This document shows, in pieces, positions 1 through 9,235 of a stretch of 39,375 nt of DNA; position 1 is the first letter of the stretch, and each line of letters starts with the position of its first letter. This DNA comes from Nemertoderma westbladi (Eukaryota; Xenacoelomorpha; Nemertodermatida; Nemertodermatidae). The translations under genes were made by a program, and so were the position numbers. The DNA is taken from NCBI GenBank assembly GCA_032718475.1, contig JAUCBJ010008471.1, forward strand, positions 1 through 39,375, in the 5' to 3' direction. The notes under the pieces are model-generated. The model was not told where the DNA came from. It was given only the letters and a program-made list of their open reading frames with translations, and made no database searches.

Positions 1-1
1 A

Positions 2-766
2 TGACCTACACTTGGATTCAGCTACTTTAATTTCAACCCTTAATAAAGATTTAACACGCCACCCTGAGCCACGAGTGTTAAACATGGCTATTTTTTGCAT
101 TAATTTTTCTAGTACATACTCAAACCATGTGTCAAAACTTTCATGTGAATCTACGGTATTAACTGCACCACCTGAAGAACTAAAATAGAAAGCTTCTTCT
201 TGATCACCCTCTGAAAAATGTGATCGATACATGAGTACATTTACACCTAGCCAGGGTCTAAGTACATTCATTTCGCTAAGTTTTCCTAATAATAAGTTTT
301 TGATGTGGGGTAGAATTTTAATTAATGATGAATGAATATCAGGAAAATCTTCATCATCTGGAAGATTGTAAACATAGATTTCTAAACGGTTATCGTGTGC
401 GGCTCGTTCGAGGCTAAAAATTGATGAACCTTGACCAGATTTCAGTCTTTTTCTAGATGCGACAGTATTGTTTTGGTTCCGTTGTGGTGGTGGTCTAACA
501 TGATAATAACGTTGGTGACAGTCGTGACGTAAATAATTCTCATATAAATACTCTTTATTACAAGTAGGGCAAGTTTTTTCATACACGCAAAACTTCATTT
601 CTTTACATCCCGTAGTCGACTCATGTCGTTTACATATTTCTTCACGTGAACATTTCACACGACAATTAAAACAATTGTATTCTTCAAAATGAGATTTCAC
701 ATGTGTTAAATAATTTCGTTTAGAAATTTGAAGAGGACAAAATGGACATTTCAATTGCTTATCCAT
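2..766 (-). CDS. C2H2 zinc-finger protein, N-terminal part, runs off the window
   Basis: The frame is open from an ATG at 766 to the window edge (255 codons), with an in-frame TAG just upstream that fixes the start. Residues 7-26 form a C-x2-C-x11-H-x3-H finger (CPFCPLQ...HVKSH). Two more Cys/His clusters follow by about residue 80 (CFNCRVKC...H; CPTCNKEY...HDCH). A Pro/Asn/Arg-rich linker then leads to an acidic region and a C-terminal stretch reading FNTRGSGWRVKSLLRVEI. A GSGW motif followed by alternating hydrophobic and basic residues is, from memory, typical of large uncharacterised invertebrate mobile-element proteins that continue into a family-B DNA polymerase; that part is not visible here. 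The gene lies on the same strand as the one at 1322-2368, about 550 bp downstream of it. It is probably a mobile-element gene rather than a host transcription factor, but the function is unproven. Confidence 0.6.
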   Translation of the reverse strand, partial: MDKQLKCPFCPLQISKRNYLTHVKSHFEEYNCFNCRVKCSREEICKRHESTTGCKEMKFCVYEKTCPTCNKEYLYENYLRHDCHQRYYHVRPPPQRNQNNTVASRKRLKSGQGSSIFSLERAAHDNRLEIYVYNLPDDEDFPDIHSSLIKILPHIKNLLLGKLSEMNVLRPWLGVNVLMYRSHFSEGDQEEAFYFSSSGGAVNTVDSHESFDTWFEYVLEKLMQKIAMFNTRGSGWRVKSLLRVEIKVAESKCRS

Positions 767-1321
767 CTCTTTATTATCCTAAAAACAATTTAAAATTAAT
801 ATGAATATTGTTATATATATAATCAAAAAAAATTCATAAGCTACTCAACACAAATAAAATATAATATCTAAACTTTAATTAATTTAATATTTTCAGAATG
901 AGCTCGATTGAATCAGTTGAGCTCTTTATATATATATATTTCAAGTTTCTACTTATACCAACCAATCATAAATAACAGTTACATTAGAAACTAATATCAT
1001 AAATAAAGTTGCTTTTACAACTGAATTCTTTATAATAAAATCAAGTATAAACCAAGATGTACATAATACGTTTTTAATTTTCATTGATAAAGTAGGTTTT
1101 ACATGCAAATGTTTTATTATGGTGGTGTAAACTCATGCATTTACATGCGAATGTTTTATACCTAATCCCGTGCTCACATTAAATATAAACTATCACCAAT
1201 ATTTACTCAATAAAGTCACCTTTACATGCAAATACTTTATAATAATCACGCTTTGTGATCAAAAGTTACCTTTACAAGTTAGTGTGAAACTGAAAAAGAA
1301 AAGTCTCTAGTTAATAATAAA
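767..1321. other. AT-rich spacer between two minus-strand genes
   Basis: No coding sequence is seen. The spacer has a short TA run near 925-940 and a degenerate recurring string of the form ataaagt..tttacatgc.aat.ttttat, in roughly five diverged copies between about 1000 and 1275. It should contain the 3' flank of the 348-residue gene and the promoter of the zinc-finger gene. Confidence 0.5.
1103..1233. promoter_or_regulatory. Three octamer-like motifs (ATGCAAAT)
   Basis: ATGCAAAT occurs at 1103-1110 and 1226-1233, and a one-base variant ATGCGAAT at 1145-1152. Each is embedded in a longer shared context, tttac before and a ttttat-like string after. ATGCAAAT is the classic POU/Oct octamer. 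The motif lies upstream of the minus-strand zinc-finger gene, so a promoter role is conceivable, but simple decay of a tandem repeat would look the same. Confidence 0.3.
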
Positions 1322-2368
1322 TCAATCTGATACTGTTTTTATATGTTCCTTATTGTAATCTGCTACCTCTTCACTTGCTTTTGTAACTTTTATTTTCTTT
1401 GTAGGTATAGAATCATTGTTGGGAATGGAAGATGATTGAGATGTAGATCTGCGCTTTCTATCACTTGAGGTCTCTTCGATGTATGTCTTTGGATTAAATG
1501 TGGATGAAACTACTTCTGGAAATGACTTATTAACCTTAAACTTCCAAGTTGGTGGATATAGAATCACGAAACCGTCTGCTATATCAGTTGATGAAACCTT
1601 TAACATCATATCGTAGAGAAACTCTATATATGGTATGTCTTTATCGTAATGTAACTGTAAATATTTGCTTTCCTTGTCTGTAATAATTACTTTTTTTTCT
1701 TGTACATTTATTTTTACTTTAAGTCGGTCAGATAAAGCTACTTTATCGTCCGTATCTAGCTCTGAAAAGACACCTTTGTTACTAATTTCATAATTCCATT
1801 CATACCACAATGAATTTACTTCCGATGCTGTTAAGTTAAACCCATTATAATACCTAAGACCAATAGCATCAGAATATCTAGCTGAAATCTCCCATAGTCC
1901 CATATAAGTCGCTCCTTTATATTTGCTTACAAAACCAACAAAAGATGGGTTGGTTAAATTAACAACAGAACACTGATTTATTATTTCGAGTGGTGGTGAT
2001 AACAATTCTAATATTTCTGTCTTACTCTGAAGCAATAAATTAATGAGTGATTTGTTTAGAATTTGACATTTGCCTTGCTTCTGAATATATACGTTTTCAG
2101 TAATAACACAGGTGGAAATATTTAACTTTCCTCTTGTAAATTCTATATTAGGATAAATATTACCTCTTGAAACTGGTGATTCCTTTTGTCGGTTGATTAA
2201 TATTTCTAAGACGTCTAGAAGGTAGAGTGTATCCAGGTAAGAGAAGCACGTTGTTACATTGCTATCGCTTGAGAGTAATATAAAGTACTTGCCATAAACA
2301 ATACTACAGGTATATTTATTAAATGTAAATTTCCAAGTATTGCTTGAAGTTTTTTTAAATAAATCCAT
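1322..2368 (-). CDS. Hypothetical protein, 348 residues, probably nuclear
   Basis: This is a clean 348-codon frame. I do not recognise the family. The body (residues 1-290) is a mixed alpha/beta-looking sequence without signal peptide or clear membrane segment. It contains aromatic-rich patches such as GLWEISARYSDAIGLRYYNG and SLWYEWNYEI. The C-terminal tail from about residue 300 is Ser/Thr-rich and has two basic clusters (DRKRR and TKKIKVTK) spaced like a bipartite nuclear localisation signal. It ends in an acidic, Lys-containing stretch. It is uninterrupted and on the same strand as the zinc-finger gene at 2-766, so the two may be neighbours within one large element. It could equally be an unrelated host gene. 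No introns are apparent. Confidence 0.55.
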   Translation of the reverse strand: MDLFKKTSSNTWKFTFNKYTCSIVYGKYFILLSSDSNVTTCFSYLDTLYLLDVLEILINRQKESPVSRGNIYPNIEFTRGKLNISTCVITENVYIQKQGKCQILNKSLINLLLQSKTEILELLSPPLEIINQCSVVNLTNPSFVGFVSKYKGATYMGLWEISARYSDAIGLRYYNGFNLTASEVNSLWYEWNYEISNKGVFSELDTDDKVALSDRLKVKINVQEKKVIITDKESKYLQLHYDKDIPYIEFLYDMMLKVSSTDIADGFVILYPPTWKFKVNKSFPEVVSSTFNPKTYIEETSSDRKRRSTSQSSSIPNNDSIPTKKIKVTKASEEVADYNKEHIKTVSD

Positions 2369-2495
2369 AATTAGAATGAAAACTATTTTGAAAAATAAAA
2401 ACTAAATAAATGATTATTAGATTGTAAAACTTCTGTTTATATGGTTGCTTTAATACAGCAGAGTGACTTACAGTGAGGAATATAGTAGCTTCGTG

Positions 2496-2582
2496 TAACA
2501 GATGCAACGTGTACAGCTAAATTTATTACATTAGCGTGAGTTAGAGAGTGAAATAGCAGTAACGAGTAACAGATGCAACGTG
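2496..2582. repeat. 16-bp direct repeat upstream of the 348-residue gene
   Basis: The string taacagatgcaacgtg occurs exactly at 2496-2511 and 2567-2582, 71 bp apart, about 130-210 bp upstream of the ATG at 2368. Possible roles are a paired regulatory site or a local duplication. Confidence 0.5.
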
Positions 2583-2804
2583 ATCAATGCTAGCCCTGTC
2601 ATTCTAACTTATATTCAACTTAGTTGATCGACCAGTTACATCGATAAAAGAAATCGATTATTATTAATATTCGAATTAATGTATTCTACGCTATAGTAAT
2701 TATGTTAAGGAACTAGAAGCTATTTATAATCATCTGCTACCAGTGATGAAGATGAAGAATTCAATGACTATGGTATAACTCAGATATTTATCGCCTTTTT
2801 CTCT

Positions 2805-2872
2805 CGAGGTTGGATGGAAGAGTGATTGGTGAGTTGTGAGGAGTTATATCGGTCCCGGGTTCGAACCCTGTT
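2805..2872 (+). mobile_element. tRNA-like SINE head
   Basis: A near-perfect internal polymerase III B box (GGTTCGAACCC, 2858-2868) is preceded at tRNA-like distance by an A-box-like string (TGGAAGAGTGATTGG, starting about 2815). The arrangement resembles the head of a tRNA-Ser/Leu-derived SINE. No complete cloverleaf can be folded, so a functional tRNA is unlikely. The body and 3' end are not delimited. Confidence 0.4.
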
Positions 2873-3987
2873 GAATATTTTGTTATCTGAAAAATTGCAA
2901 AATTAAATTTAGTTACTAGTGAAAAATAACGATTTGAAAAATAGTAGAAGTTACCTGATGCTAAGTGTAGACACCCGAACACCTGTAAAATAAAGGTTGG
3001 TGATTGGATGCAGTACTAGCGTTGGGTGACTAATAACGCCTCTAGCGGAATAAGCGGGAACTTGAGAAGTTACCATGGTTACGGATGAAATGCTGACATC
3101 TGATTGGTTGAAATAATAACGACCACCGCAAAAGGTTGAAATGGTTGCTTCTGATTGGCTGCAGTACCAGAAATGGATGGTAATGATGGGCTACGGGTGA
3201 CCATGAAGCCGTGTACTAGTTTCTTATACTACTGGTATGGCGGTAGCTTTGGTGTAAACGAATTTCTTTTTATCTTAGAAATGACACGGCTGTGACTTGT
3301 TTTACAACTTTTACTTTGACCTCCTCCTCCTGTACAACATTCATCGTCTTTCAATATATCGTCAACCTGCTCAACAAAATTATCTTGAGCGAAAAGTTAG
3401 CTTTGCCTCCTGATAATTATCTCATGATATAAAAATACATTTTAACAGTGTCCATTTCGGTGATTCATACAGAATCTAGGGTTAGAGTTACATGACAAAT
3501 TTAATTAGGGTTTCGTGCATATCACAAACGAACAATTTCGAGTTTGTTCCGAGTAAGATAATGAAACATTTTAATATTATTTGAATTGTCAATCGAATTG
3601 AAGTCCTGGCTATACTATTGTTACTATACTTGGTATTGTCTGATATTTGTGTATTTTTGACCTACAATTACAATTACTGTAAAAAATTAACGTTGAAAAA
3701 TTACATAAATCCAACGTACAGTATTTTAACGTAGGTTTATGGTTCAATTCTATGTGTCAATTATTCACGAATGACTGACATAAACCCAACGTTACAGTAG
3801 ATTCACGTTGGTGTTTGCAAAGTAAATAAGATTAATATATATTTACGTATATTTGTGTACTTTGCAACAACTATGTAAATATTAATTAAGGACCCAAGGG
3901 GGTCATTAATGTTACTTGGTTACAGATACAATATTACACAACACTTACCTAAAGTAAATATAAAACGTATTACACTACAACTGTATG
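2873..3987. other. Non-coding spacer
   Basis: No gene is supported. Visible items are repeated ctgattggntg strings (about 3100 and 3150) and an imperfect palindrome around 3700-3745 (cataaatcc...ggtttatg) followed by a related string near 3780-3830. These could be decayed inverted-repeat elements, but no boundaries can be set. Confidence 0.4.
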
Positions 3988-4169
3988 TACATGTACAACT
4001 TTACCGAGAGCGTGACAATGTCCTACTCAACAATAAAGATGTAATGTACAGAACAATTTATTATAAAACGTAATTGCAGTACACGTACAACTTTACCGAG
4101 AGCGTATAATTCCCGACTCAACGATAAATATGTAACTATACACAGAACAATTTATTACAAAACGTAATT
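3988..4169. repeat. Two tandem copies of a ~92-bp repeat
   Basis: Copy 1 begins at 3988 and copy 2 at 4080. Both contain gtacaactttaccgagagcgt near the start and aacaatttatta.aaaacgtaatt at the end, with several substitutions and small indels in the middle. A related aaaacgta string just upstream suggests an older partial copy. Confidence 0.7.
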
Positions 4170-4260
4170 ACTTACAGTATAAATAGTGAATAATTAATAA
4201 ACTAATAACTTACTGTAGGACTACTTATGTAGGACTATTGTCTGATTGTTTGTTTGTTTG

Positions 4261-4572
4261 AGTGGAAGGGTTTACTGTGGAAGATCACCCATGGTGGTGA
4301 ACAGGCATTCCTTTAGGAAACAGAGTGGAAGGGTTTACTGTGGAAGATCACCCATGGTGGTGAACAGGCATTCCTTTAGGGAACAGAGTGGAAGGGTTTA
4401 CTGTGGAAGATCACCCATGGTGGAGAACAGGCATTCCTTTAGGAAACAGAGTGGAAGGGTTTACTGTGGGAGATCACCCATGGTGGTGAACAGGCATTCC
4501 TTTAGGAAACATAGTGGAAGGGTTTACTGTGGAAGATCACCCATGGTGGTGAACAGGTATTCCCTGGCTTAA
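4261..4572 (+). repeat. 63-bp minisatellite, five units
   Basis: Units start at 4261, 4324, 4387, 4450 and 4513; the last is cut short. Because 63 is a multiple of three, the plus strand reads as a 21-residue repeat (unit beginning SGRVYCGRSPMV) within a 108-codon frame from 4246 to 4572. Differences between units include a Val/Glu change, a Lys/Glu change and one synonymous Gly change. No signal peptide, domain or flanking coding sequence supports a real protein. I treat it as a minisatellite with incidental frame. Confidence 0.75.
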
Positions 4573-4624
4573 CGAGCCTAAAAGATTCTCCCATTCATTC
4601 TCTAATTTGATTGTACCTATTTTT

Positions 4625-4924
4625 TCACTGCACACGGAGGTGAGATTTAACTGCAGATTTAAAAGAACGTTGAGGAGATTATCTAGAACGGTTCATATTT
4701 TCAATTCCGTTGAAAAAGTAAGTATCAGATTCAAAGGATTTACAATTCGGGAGGTAGAAGTTTGAAGCACTAGCTCTGGTACTATAAGAGTGTGTATCGC
4801 GTACTCTGTTGAATTTTTGTTTTAGGTAATTGGGACATTTACCATTATACACTTTATGCACATGGTTAAGGTGTAGCTGCTTAACTCTACTATCTAAGTT
4901 ACGTATTCCAGAATCAGAGTAGTC
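4625..4924 (-). pseudogene. Decayed LINE fragment, end of the reverse transcriptase ORF
   Basis: Minus-strand translation shows the C-terminal signature common to many non-LTR retrotransposon ORF2 proteins. It reads DSRVKQLHLNHVHKVYNGKCPNYL, then a HSYSTRAS block, then a degenerate FNGIE block, two in-frame stops and an RSFKSAVKSHL helix that is normally the end of the protein. The conserved Trp after FNGIE is lost. The fragment has no reverse-transcriptase core, so it is a short 3' relic with no function. The family cannot be named from this piece. Confidence 0.75.
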
Positions 4925-5420
4925 TTGCTATTTGATAGTACAGTAGTGGAATGGGGTGCTATGCGCTTATTGCACACTGTAAAACACTTATATAGTACAG
5001 TAGGATAGAAACCATCCGCACCAGGTTAATAACAATATGATTTAATTAATTATTGCATTTTTAACTTAAAACTGAGTACGTAGGTTAAAAATAATTTAAA
5101 TATTTCAAAACTGAGAGTCATACAGGATATGGATAGTACATAGGGTAAAAGTAATTTAAAAATTTAAATACAGTAATTAAACATTTTCCGCAATCGGTAT
5201 CTCTTAGGTTTGTCCCATGTGAAGAATACCAGACTTTCTGCCGTTATATTTCACTTTGCAGTTACCCCTATGTGAAGAATACCAGGTTTTCACCAAAAAC
5301 ACAGGTTACATAAGGGCTGAATCTAACCAAAACAATAAACGAATTAGCATATGTACACGTTATAAGACAGAAATAAGCGCTATAAAACACTTAATAAAGA
5401 TAAATTAAAAAAAAAAATAA
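4925..5420. other. AT-rich spacer with short dispersed repeats
   Basis: No gene is seen. The string tgtgaagaataccag occurs twice (about 5218 and 5270). Copies of taggttaaaaataattta at about 5081 and a variant at about 5141 recur on the far side of the LINE (8219, 8344). Confidence 0.45.
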
Positions 5421-8105
5421 TCTTCATTTATATATATATATATGTTTATTGACAATATCTTCCAAATTAAATCAATTAAATAAATTTACAATAATAACTT
5501 GTAAATATACCATTGCGACAAAGATACAGTCCAACTTAATACAAATTTACATGAATTCTAGTTATCTAATACTTCTAAACATTCTGTAATTGCACTTACT
5601 ATTATATTATTTGAAAACTGAACCATAAAATCGGACATACAAATGCAGCCTACAATACTATACTTGTTTCTTATAAAGGCGGTTTTTGGGCACATTAAAA
5701 TTGCATGATGTTCATTTTGTACTGAACTGCCATCACATATACAAACACGATCACTACTGGGTATGCGGGCCCATCGGCCCATTTCTATCCGTAGGCGGTG
5801 CGAACTTAACCGAAATCTGCTAAAATTTACACGTTTACTATCATACTATCTGGAATAAAATTATTTGATTCCTTATAAATTGCATGCACGGATAAATTAG
5901 GGTTTATGTCTAGATAAGTTTTATACTTCGTATGTGCGAGAGCCATCTTTCTAATAGAGTCCTTCAAACAAATTAGATTATTTTGCACGAAATCATTTCC
6001 ATTCGTATTAATAAGATTTTCTAAATATAAATAACCAGGGGATTGAACTTTCTTACACATATTGTATATAATATATACCGGGTCATTAATATCCCACGTT
6101 TTCATTAGTCTAACCATTGAACTTTTCGTAATAATTTTCATTTTTGCACTTATTTCTGGTATTCCTAATTCTACAAGGCATAGTTTGTTCGGTGTAGTTA
6201 CTCGTACGTTTAATAAAAGTTTAACTAGTTTTATGTACATGGATTTTAGTTCGACAGTGCTACCCCCTAACCATGTATCACACGAATATAATATTGAGCT
6301 TAATATAGCACAATTGAAAACTTTCAGTTTATAAATAAACGGCATATTGGAATTCGTAGCACAAAAAATACCAAATTTTCTCAACTGTTTTTGACATTCT
6401 GATATATGGAGTTTAATGGCGGAGGATATTTTGCCATCCTGAGTAAATTGTGACCCTAGATAAATGTATGAACTGGTATTTTTAATTGCTATACCACTAA
6501 TAAGAAAAGTATTATAATCATGTATATTGCCATTTATCACCATAAATTTTGTTTTTAATTCATTGATGACCATATTGTGCGAAGCACAAAATTTAAACAA
6601 TATTTCCAATTTGGCAGCACATTGACTTCTTGTTTCGGCAAATATGGCGGTGTCATCCATGAATAAAAGTATATGTAATGAGTCTAAATAAGTATTACTA
6701 CTGGTTAGTTCATTATACATTGCAACTAATGCATCGATATAAATAGTGAACAGAAATAGACTACTTGGTAACCCTTGTCTCAAACCCATATTAAAATCTA
6801 TAACAACATTATTTAACCGGAAATGCGTTACCCTATAAAGTCCTTTTAAAGCGTTCAACATGTTTAGGCTGCAGCCTAATGTCACTAATTTTCCAATCAG
6901 TAAGGCACGATCGACTCTATCATAGGCTTTAGAAAAGTCTACAAAAACTATAAATAGTTTTTGTTTTCTAAATTTAACTAAATCAATTAGTAGCCTGAGG
7001 GCTAATATTTGTTCAAAACATGATCTGCCTTTTTGGCCTCCAGCTTGCACTCTATTAGGCTTTGTCCATTTTGTGAGCCGTGATGTTAATATGTAATCGT
7101 AAATTTTGAAAATAGAGTCGCACACTGAAATTCCTCGGTAATTTCCACAGTCTAATGGGTTCCCCTTTTTAAACAATATAACCAGCTGACTATAACACCA
7201 ACTAAATGGAATCGCACCTGACATAAATATCGTGTTAATCAGCAACGATAAAAATACAATTATATTTATAGGCAAAGCTTTGATTAGGACGGGTGCTATT
7301 CCTGTTGCGCTTTTATTTATTTTTAGGGAGTCTATGGCGTCATCTACTTCCATGGCTGTGATTGGGTCGTCTAGCAATGGTATATATGGGGAGTTTGACG
7401 TATCAATCGTTTCTAAAGAGGTGGCATCCTCGTTATTTAACAACTTCGAGAAGTGGTTTTTAAAATCGTTATCAGTAGGTGTGTTAGTTGTTGTGTTGTT
7501 TCCTACGTCAATACAACCTTTCCAATTAATCGAGGTCCATATGGCTTTTGCATCGTTCGAGCTTAATAAATTTTCCCATTGTTTATAATTTGTTTTTCTT
7601 GTAGCTGCCAGGTTTGTAGTGAAATTCTGTTGTGTGTAACTTACCGCTCCATCTAAAGCATTCTTAGCCTGGTAATTAAATTGTTCCAGCCAATCTGTTA
7701 CTGAGTCTATATTGCTAGGCAGGTTCTCAAGGTTCGCGTTTTCGGTAATGTTTCGTCCAAATGTTGTTGTATTTAGTACACCATTGTTCGTCACCTTCAC
7801 ATTCCCTGATCTATTCTTACACTTATCAAGATATATCGATCCGCCAAGATTCTGTGAGCTCAGTATGAGTTTATTCCAATCGCGTTTCTGTAATCCAGTG
7901 ACATTGATTTCGAGAGCTGCATGATCAGATGGTAGTGTTAAGTCTTGATTTATAAAAATATCTATTTTAAATTTTTCTGTGGAGGTTATCTTTCTAGAGA
8001 CTAAACAAAGGTCAACTTGACTCACCCATTTGGTCTTGTGTCGGTATGTAAGATCACTGGCCGCTGGTGGTACGTTATTAATCACTTTTAGATTACAATC
8101 TAACG
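5421..8105 (-). mobile_element. 5'-truncated non-LTR retrotransposon (LINE)
   Basis: The element reads on the minus strand. It begins inside the apurinic-type endonuclease domain, runs through the reverse transcriptase to a C-terminal Cys/His region, and ends in a short 3' flank with a (TA)n run (5429-5442) beside an A-rich tract (5407-5419). Truncation at the 5' end is the usual result of target-primed reverse transcription. The 5' breakpoint, about 8105, is placed where similarity to the endonuclease starts; both flanks are A-rich, so I could not define a target-site duplication. Few disabling changes suggest a fairly recent insertion. Confidence 0.8.
5558..5830 (-). pseudogene. LINE ORF2 C-terminus, out of frame with the main ORF
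   Basis: Just past the frameshift, the minus strand reads RFRLSSHRLRIEMGRWARIP, followed by a Cys/His cluster (VCICDGS...HHAILMCPKT) and a short helical tail. LINE ORF2 proteins of several clades end with exactly this kind of RW-x-RIP block plus a C-x-C...H...C knuckle, thought to bind nucleic acid. It should be contiguous with the reverse transcriptase frame, and the break at about 5832 is a single small event. The stop at 5558 is the natural end. Confidence 0.75.
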
Positions 8106-8166
8106 ATATAAAATTCCAATAAAAAGAAATAAAATAAAAAAAAAGTGAAATCCTGATATTCTTCAC
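5827..8166 (-). CDS. LINE ORF2: endonuclease end plus reverse transcriptase (broken)
   Basis: This 779-codon frame encodes most of a LINE ORF2 protein. Residues 1-22 are hydrophobic, AT-rich junction sequence and not part of the element. Residues 37-90 are the endonuclease C-terminus (VSQVDLCLVS, then SDHAALEI with the conserved SDH). The reverse transcriptase runs from about residue 265 to 560: NYRGIS at 342-347, motif A FVDFSKAYD at 408-416, motif B GLRQGLPSS at 461-469, and motif C FMDD at 502-505. The catalytic Asp pair is present, but the usual YADD is FMDD. The frame ends early: an apparent duplicated GT dinucleotide at about 5832-5835 shifts it, and the homologous C-terminus resumes in another frame down to 5558. 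The protein copies element RNA into DNA at the target. This copy lacks the endonuclease N-terminus, so it should not be autonomous. Confidence 0.8.
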   Translation of the reverse strand: MKNIRISLFFYFISFYWNFISLDCNLKVINNVPPAASDLTYRHKTKWVSQVDLCLVSRKITSTEKFKIDIFINQDLTLPSDHAALEINVTGLQKRDWNKLILSSQNLGGSIYLDKCKNRSGNVKVTNNGVLNTTTFGRNITENANLENLPSNIDSVTDWLEQFNYQAKNALDGAVSYTQQNFTTNLAATRKTNYKQWENLLSSNDAKAIWTSINWKGCIDVGNNTTTNTPTDNDFKNHFSKLLNNEDATSLETIDTSNSPYIPLLDDPITAMEVDDAIDSLKINKSATGIAPVLIKALPINIIVFLSLLINTIFMSGAIPFSWCYSQLVILFKKGNPLDCGNYRGISVCDSIFKIYDYILTSRLTKWTKPNRVQAGGQKGRSCFEQILALRLLIDLVKFRKQKLFIVFVDFSKAYDRVDRALLIGKLVTLGCSLNMLNALKGLYRVTHFRLNNVVIDFNMGLRQGLPSSLFLFTIYIDALVAMYNELTSSNTYLDSLHILLFMDDTAIFAETRSQCAAKLEILFKFCASHNMVINELKTKFMVINGNIHDYNTFLISGIAIKNTSSYIYLGSQFTQDGKISSAIKLHISECQKQLRKFGIFCATNSNMPFIYKLKVFNCAILSSILYSCDTWLGGSTVELKSMYIKLVKLLLNVRVTTPNKLCLVELGIPEISAKMKIITKSSMVRLMKTWDINDPVYIIYNMCKKVQSPGYLYLENLINTNGNDFVQNNLICLKDSIRKMALAHTKYKTYLDINPNLSVHAIYKESNNFIPDSMIVNV

Positions 8167-8667
8167 GTGGGCGTTTTATATTATCTTTTATATTTCATAT
8201 CGGTTATGTTACTATATGTAGGTTAAAAATGATTTATTAAAAATTTCAATAATTAAGAAAATGATGTACAGTATAAGCGATAATAAATTGAAATTACAGG
8301 CACTATGAGTTTATATACAGTAGGTTATTTACAGTATGTTACGTGGGTTAAAAATAATTTATAATAATGTACCTAGACACGACAAATTTAATTTTGTCTC
8401 TAAATTAGATAGAAAAAAATACAACCAGGCGGTTAGATAGAGCATATAAACAAAATATAACACAAAAAACACAATAATATTTAGGACGAAATGTGTGCGT
8501 TATTAACGATGTACTAAATGTGAGCTAGGTTACAATACCAGTAGCCTCAATAAGTGGTAATGATCCAAGTACACTACATTGGTTGTGGCTGTAAACTAAA
8601 TTAATTTAAAATTAAATTAAAACAAATGGAAATACTGTCGATTAAATATTGAGTTTAAAATGTATTT
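8106..8667. other. AT-rich spacer
   Basis: No gene is seen. Two copies of a taggttaaaaatgattta-like string (8219-8248, 8344-8365) match those left of the LINE, so the LINE landed in a region already containing this repeat. The rest is A/T-rich without recognisable structure. Confidence 0.4.
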
Positions 8668-9000
8668 ATGAATCCCATCAAGAGGGAACAAACTTGTGTG
8701 AGTTAGTGCGCAATTGGAGACGGGCGCGAGGTTTGACCAACTTCATTGATAGATCTCGAGTGACAGAGTGAAATAGCATAGTCACTGGATCGAATAAACA
8801 CCGTTAAGCGTTCGGTTAATTGAATGAGGTCTGCCCGAGTACGACGGTACTCAAGGGATGGTAGACCGAGATGTTGAAGTCTGGCTGGATATGGAGTATC
8901 TCACGGAGAGTTCGAACTAACCGGGTGGTTCGTCGCTGTACCGACTCAAGTAAGCTAATCTCTTCAATACGACTGGGTGTGGGGGACCTCACAGAGTCAC
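8668..9000 (-). pseudogene. Second LINE relic, reverse-transcriptase C-terminus, frameshifted
   Basis: Reading the minus strand from 9000 downwards gives IEEISLLESVQRRTTRLVRTLRE. A shift leads to YPARLQHLGLPSLEYRRTRADLI, and another shift to SMKLVKPRARLQLRTNS. The three blocks, in this order, are the standard post-catalytic region of CR1/Jockey-like LINE reverse transcriptases (VQRRATK..., RL..LGL.SLE.RR.RGDLI, L.KPR.RL..R...F). At least two frameshifts and later stops show it is dead. It differs from the LINE at 5421-8105 and from the relic at 4625, so three LINE lineages are present here. Apparent plus-strand coding over this interval is its shadow. Confidence 0.8.
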
Positions 9001-9072
9001 AGCGACACAGGACAGGGGATGCATACCGGTATTTAAGTAGATTTCTATACCGGGTACCGGTACTGTACCTGT

Positions 9073-9202
9073 ATACAAGGACTACCGTACTTCAGTAGTC
9101 CTTGTATTTCTAAGTACAGTAGGTACTATACGTTCTACTTTACTACGTACTGTGGTCCGGTATACGGCTATGTAAGGACTACTGACTCCTTCATTAGTCC
9201 TT
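9073..9202. repeat. Two adjacent hairpins with the same arm sequence
   Basis: Arms atacaaggactac (9073-9085) and gtagtccttgtat (9095-9107) are perfectly complementary over 13 bp around a 9-nt loop. A second hairpin uses aaggacta (9174-9181) and tagtcctt (9195-9202). They probably belong to a small foldback or MITE-like element bounded by taccggta strings. Confidence 0.55.
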
Positions 9203-9235
9203 GCGCCTATGCTATACCGGTACGGTATGTCCGAA

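Noticed and set aside
2788-2982. 64-codon minus-strand frame with a GFEPGT string
   Set aside because: That string is the typical translation of a tRNA B box on the other strand; the region is a SINE head.
6062-7924. Plus-strand frames of 70-118 codons
   Set aside because: They lie opposite the LINE reverse transcriptase and have no independent support.
8871-9098. 75-codon plus-strand frame
   Set aside because: It is the antisense shadow of the LINE relic, whose minus-strand blocks match known reverse-transcriptase C-termini.
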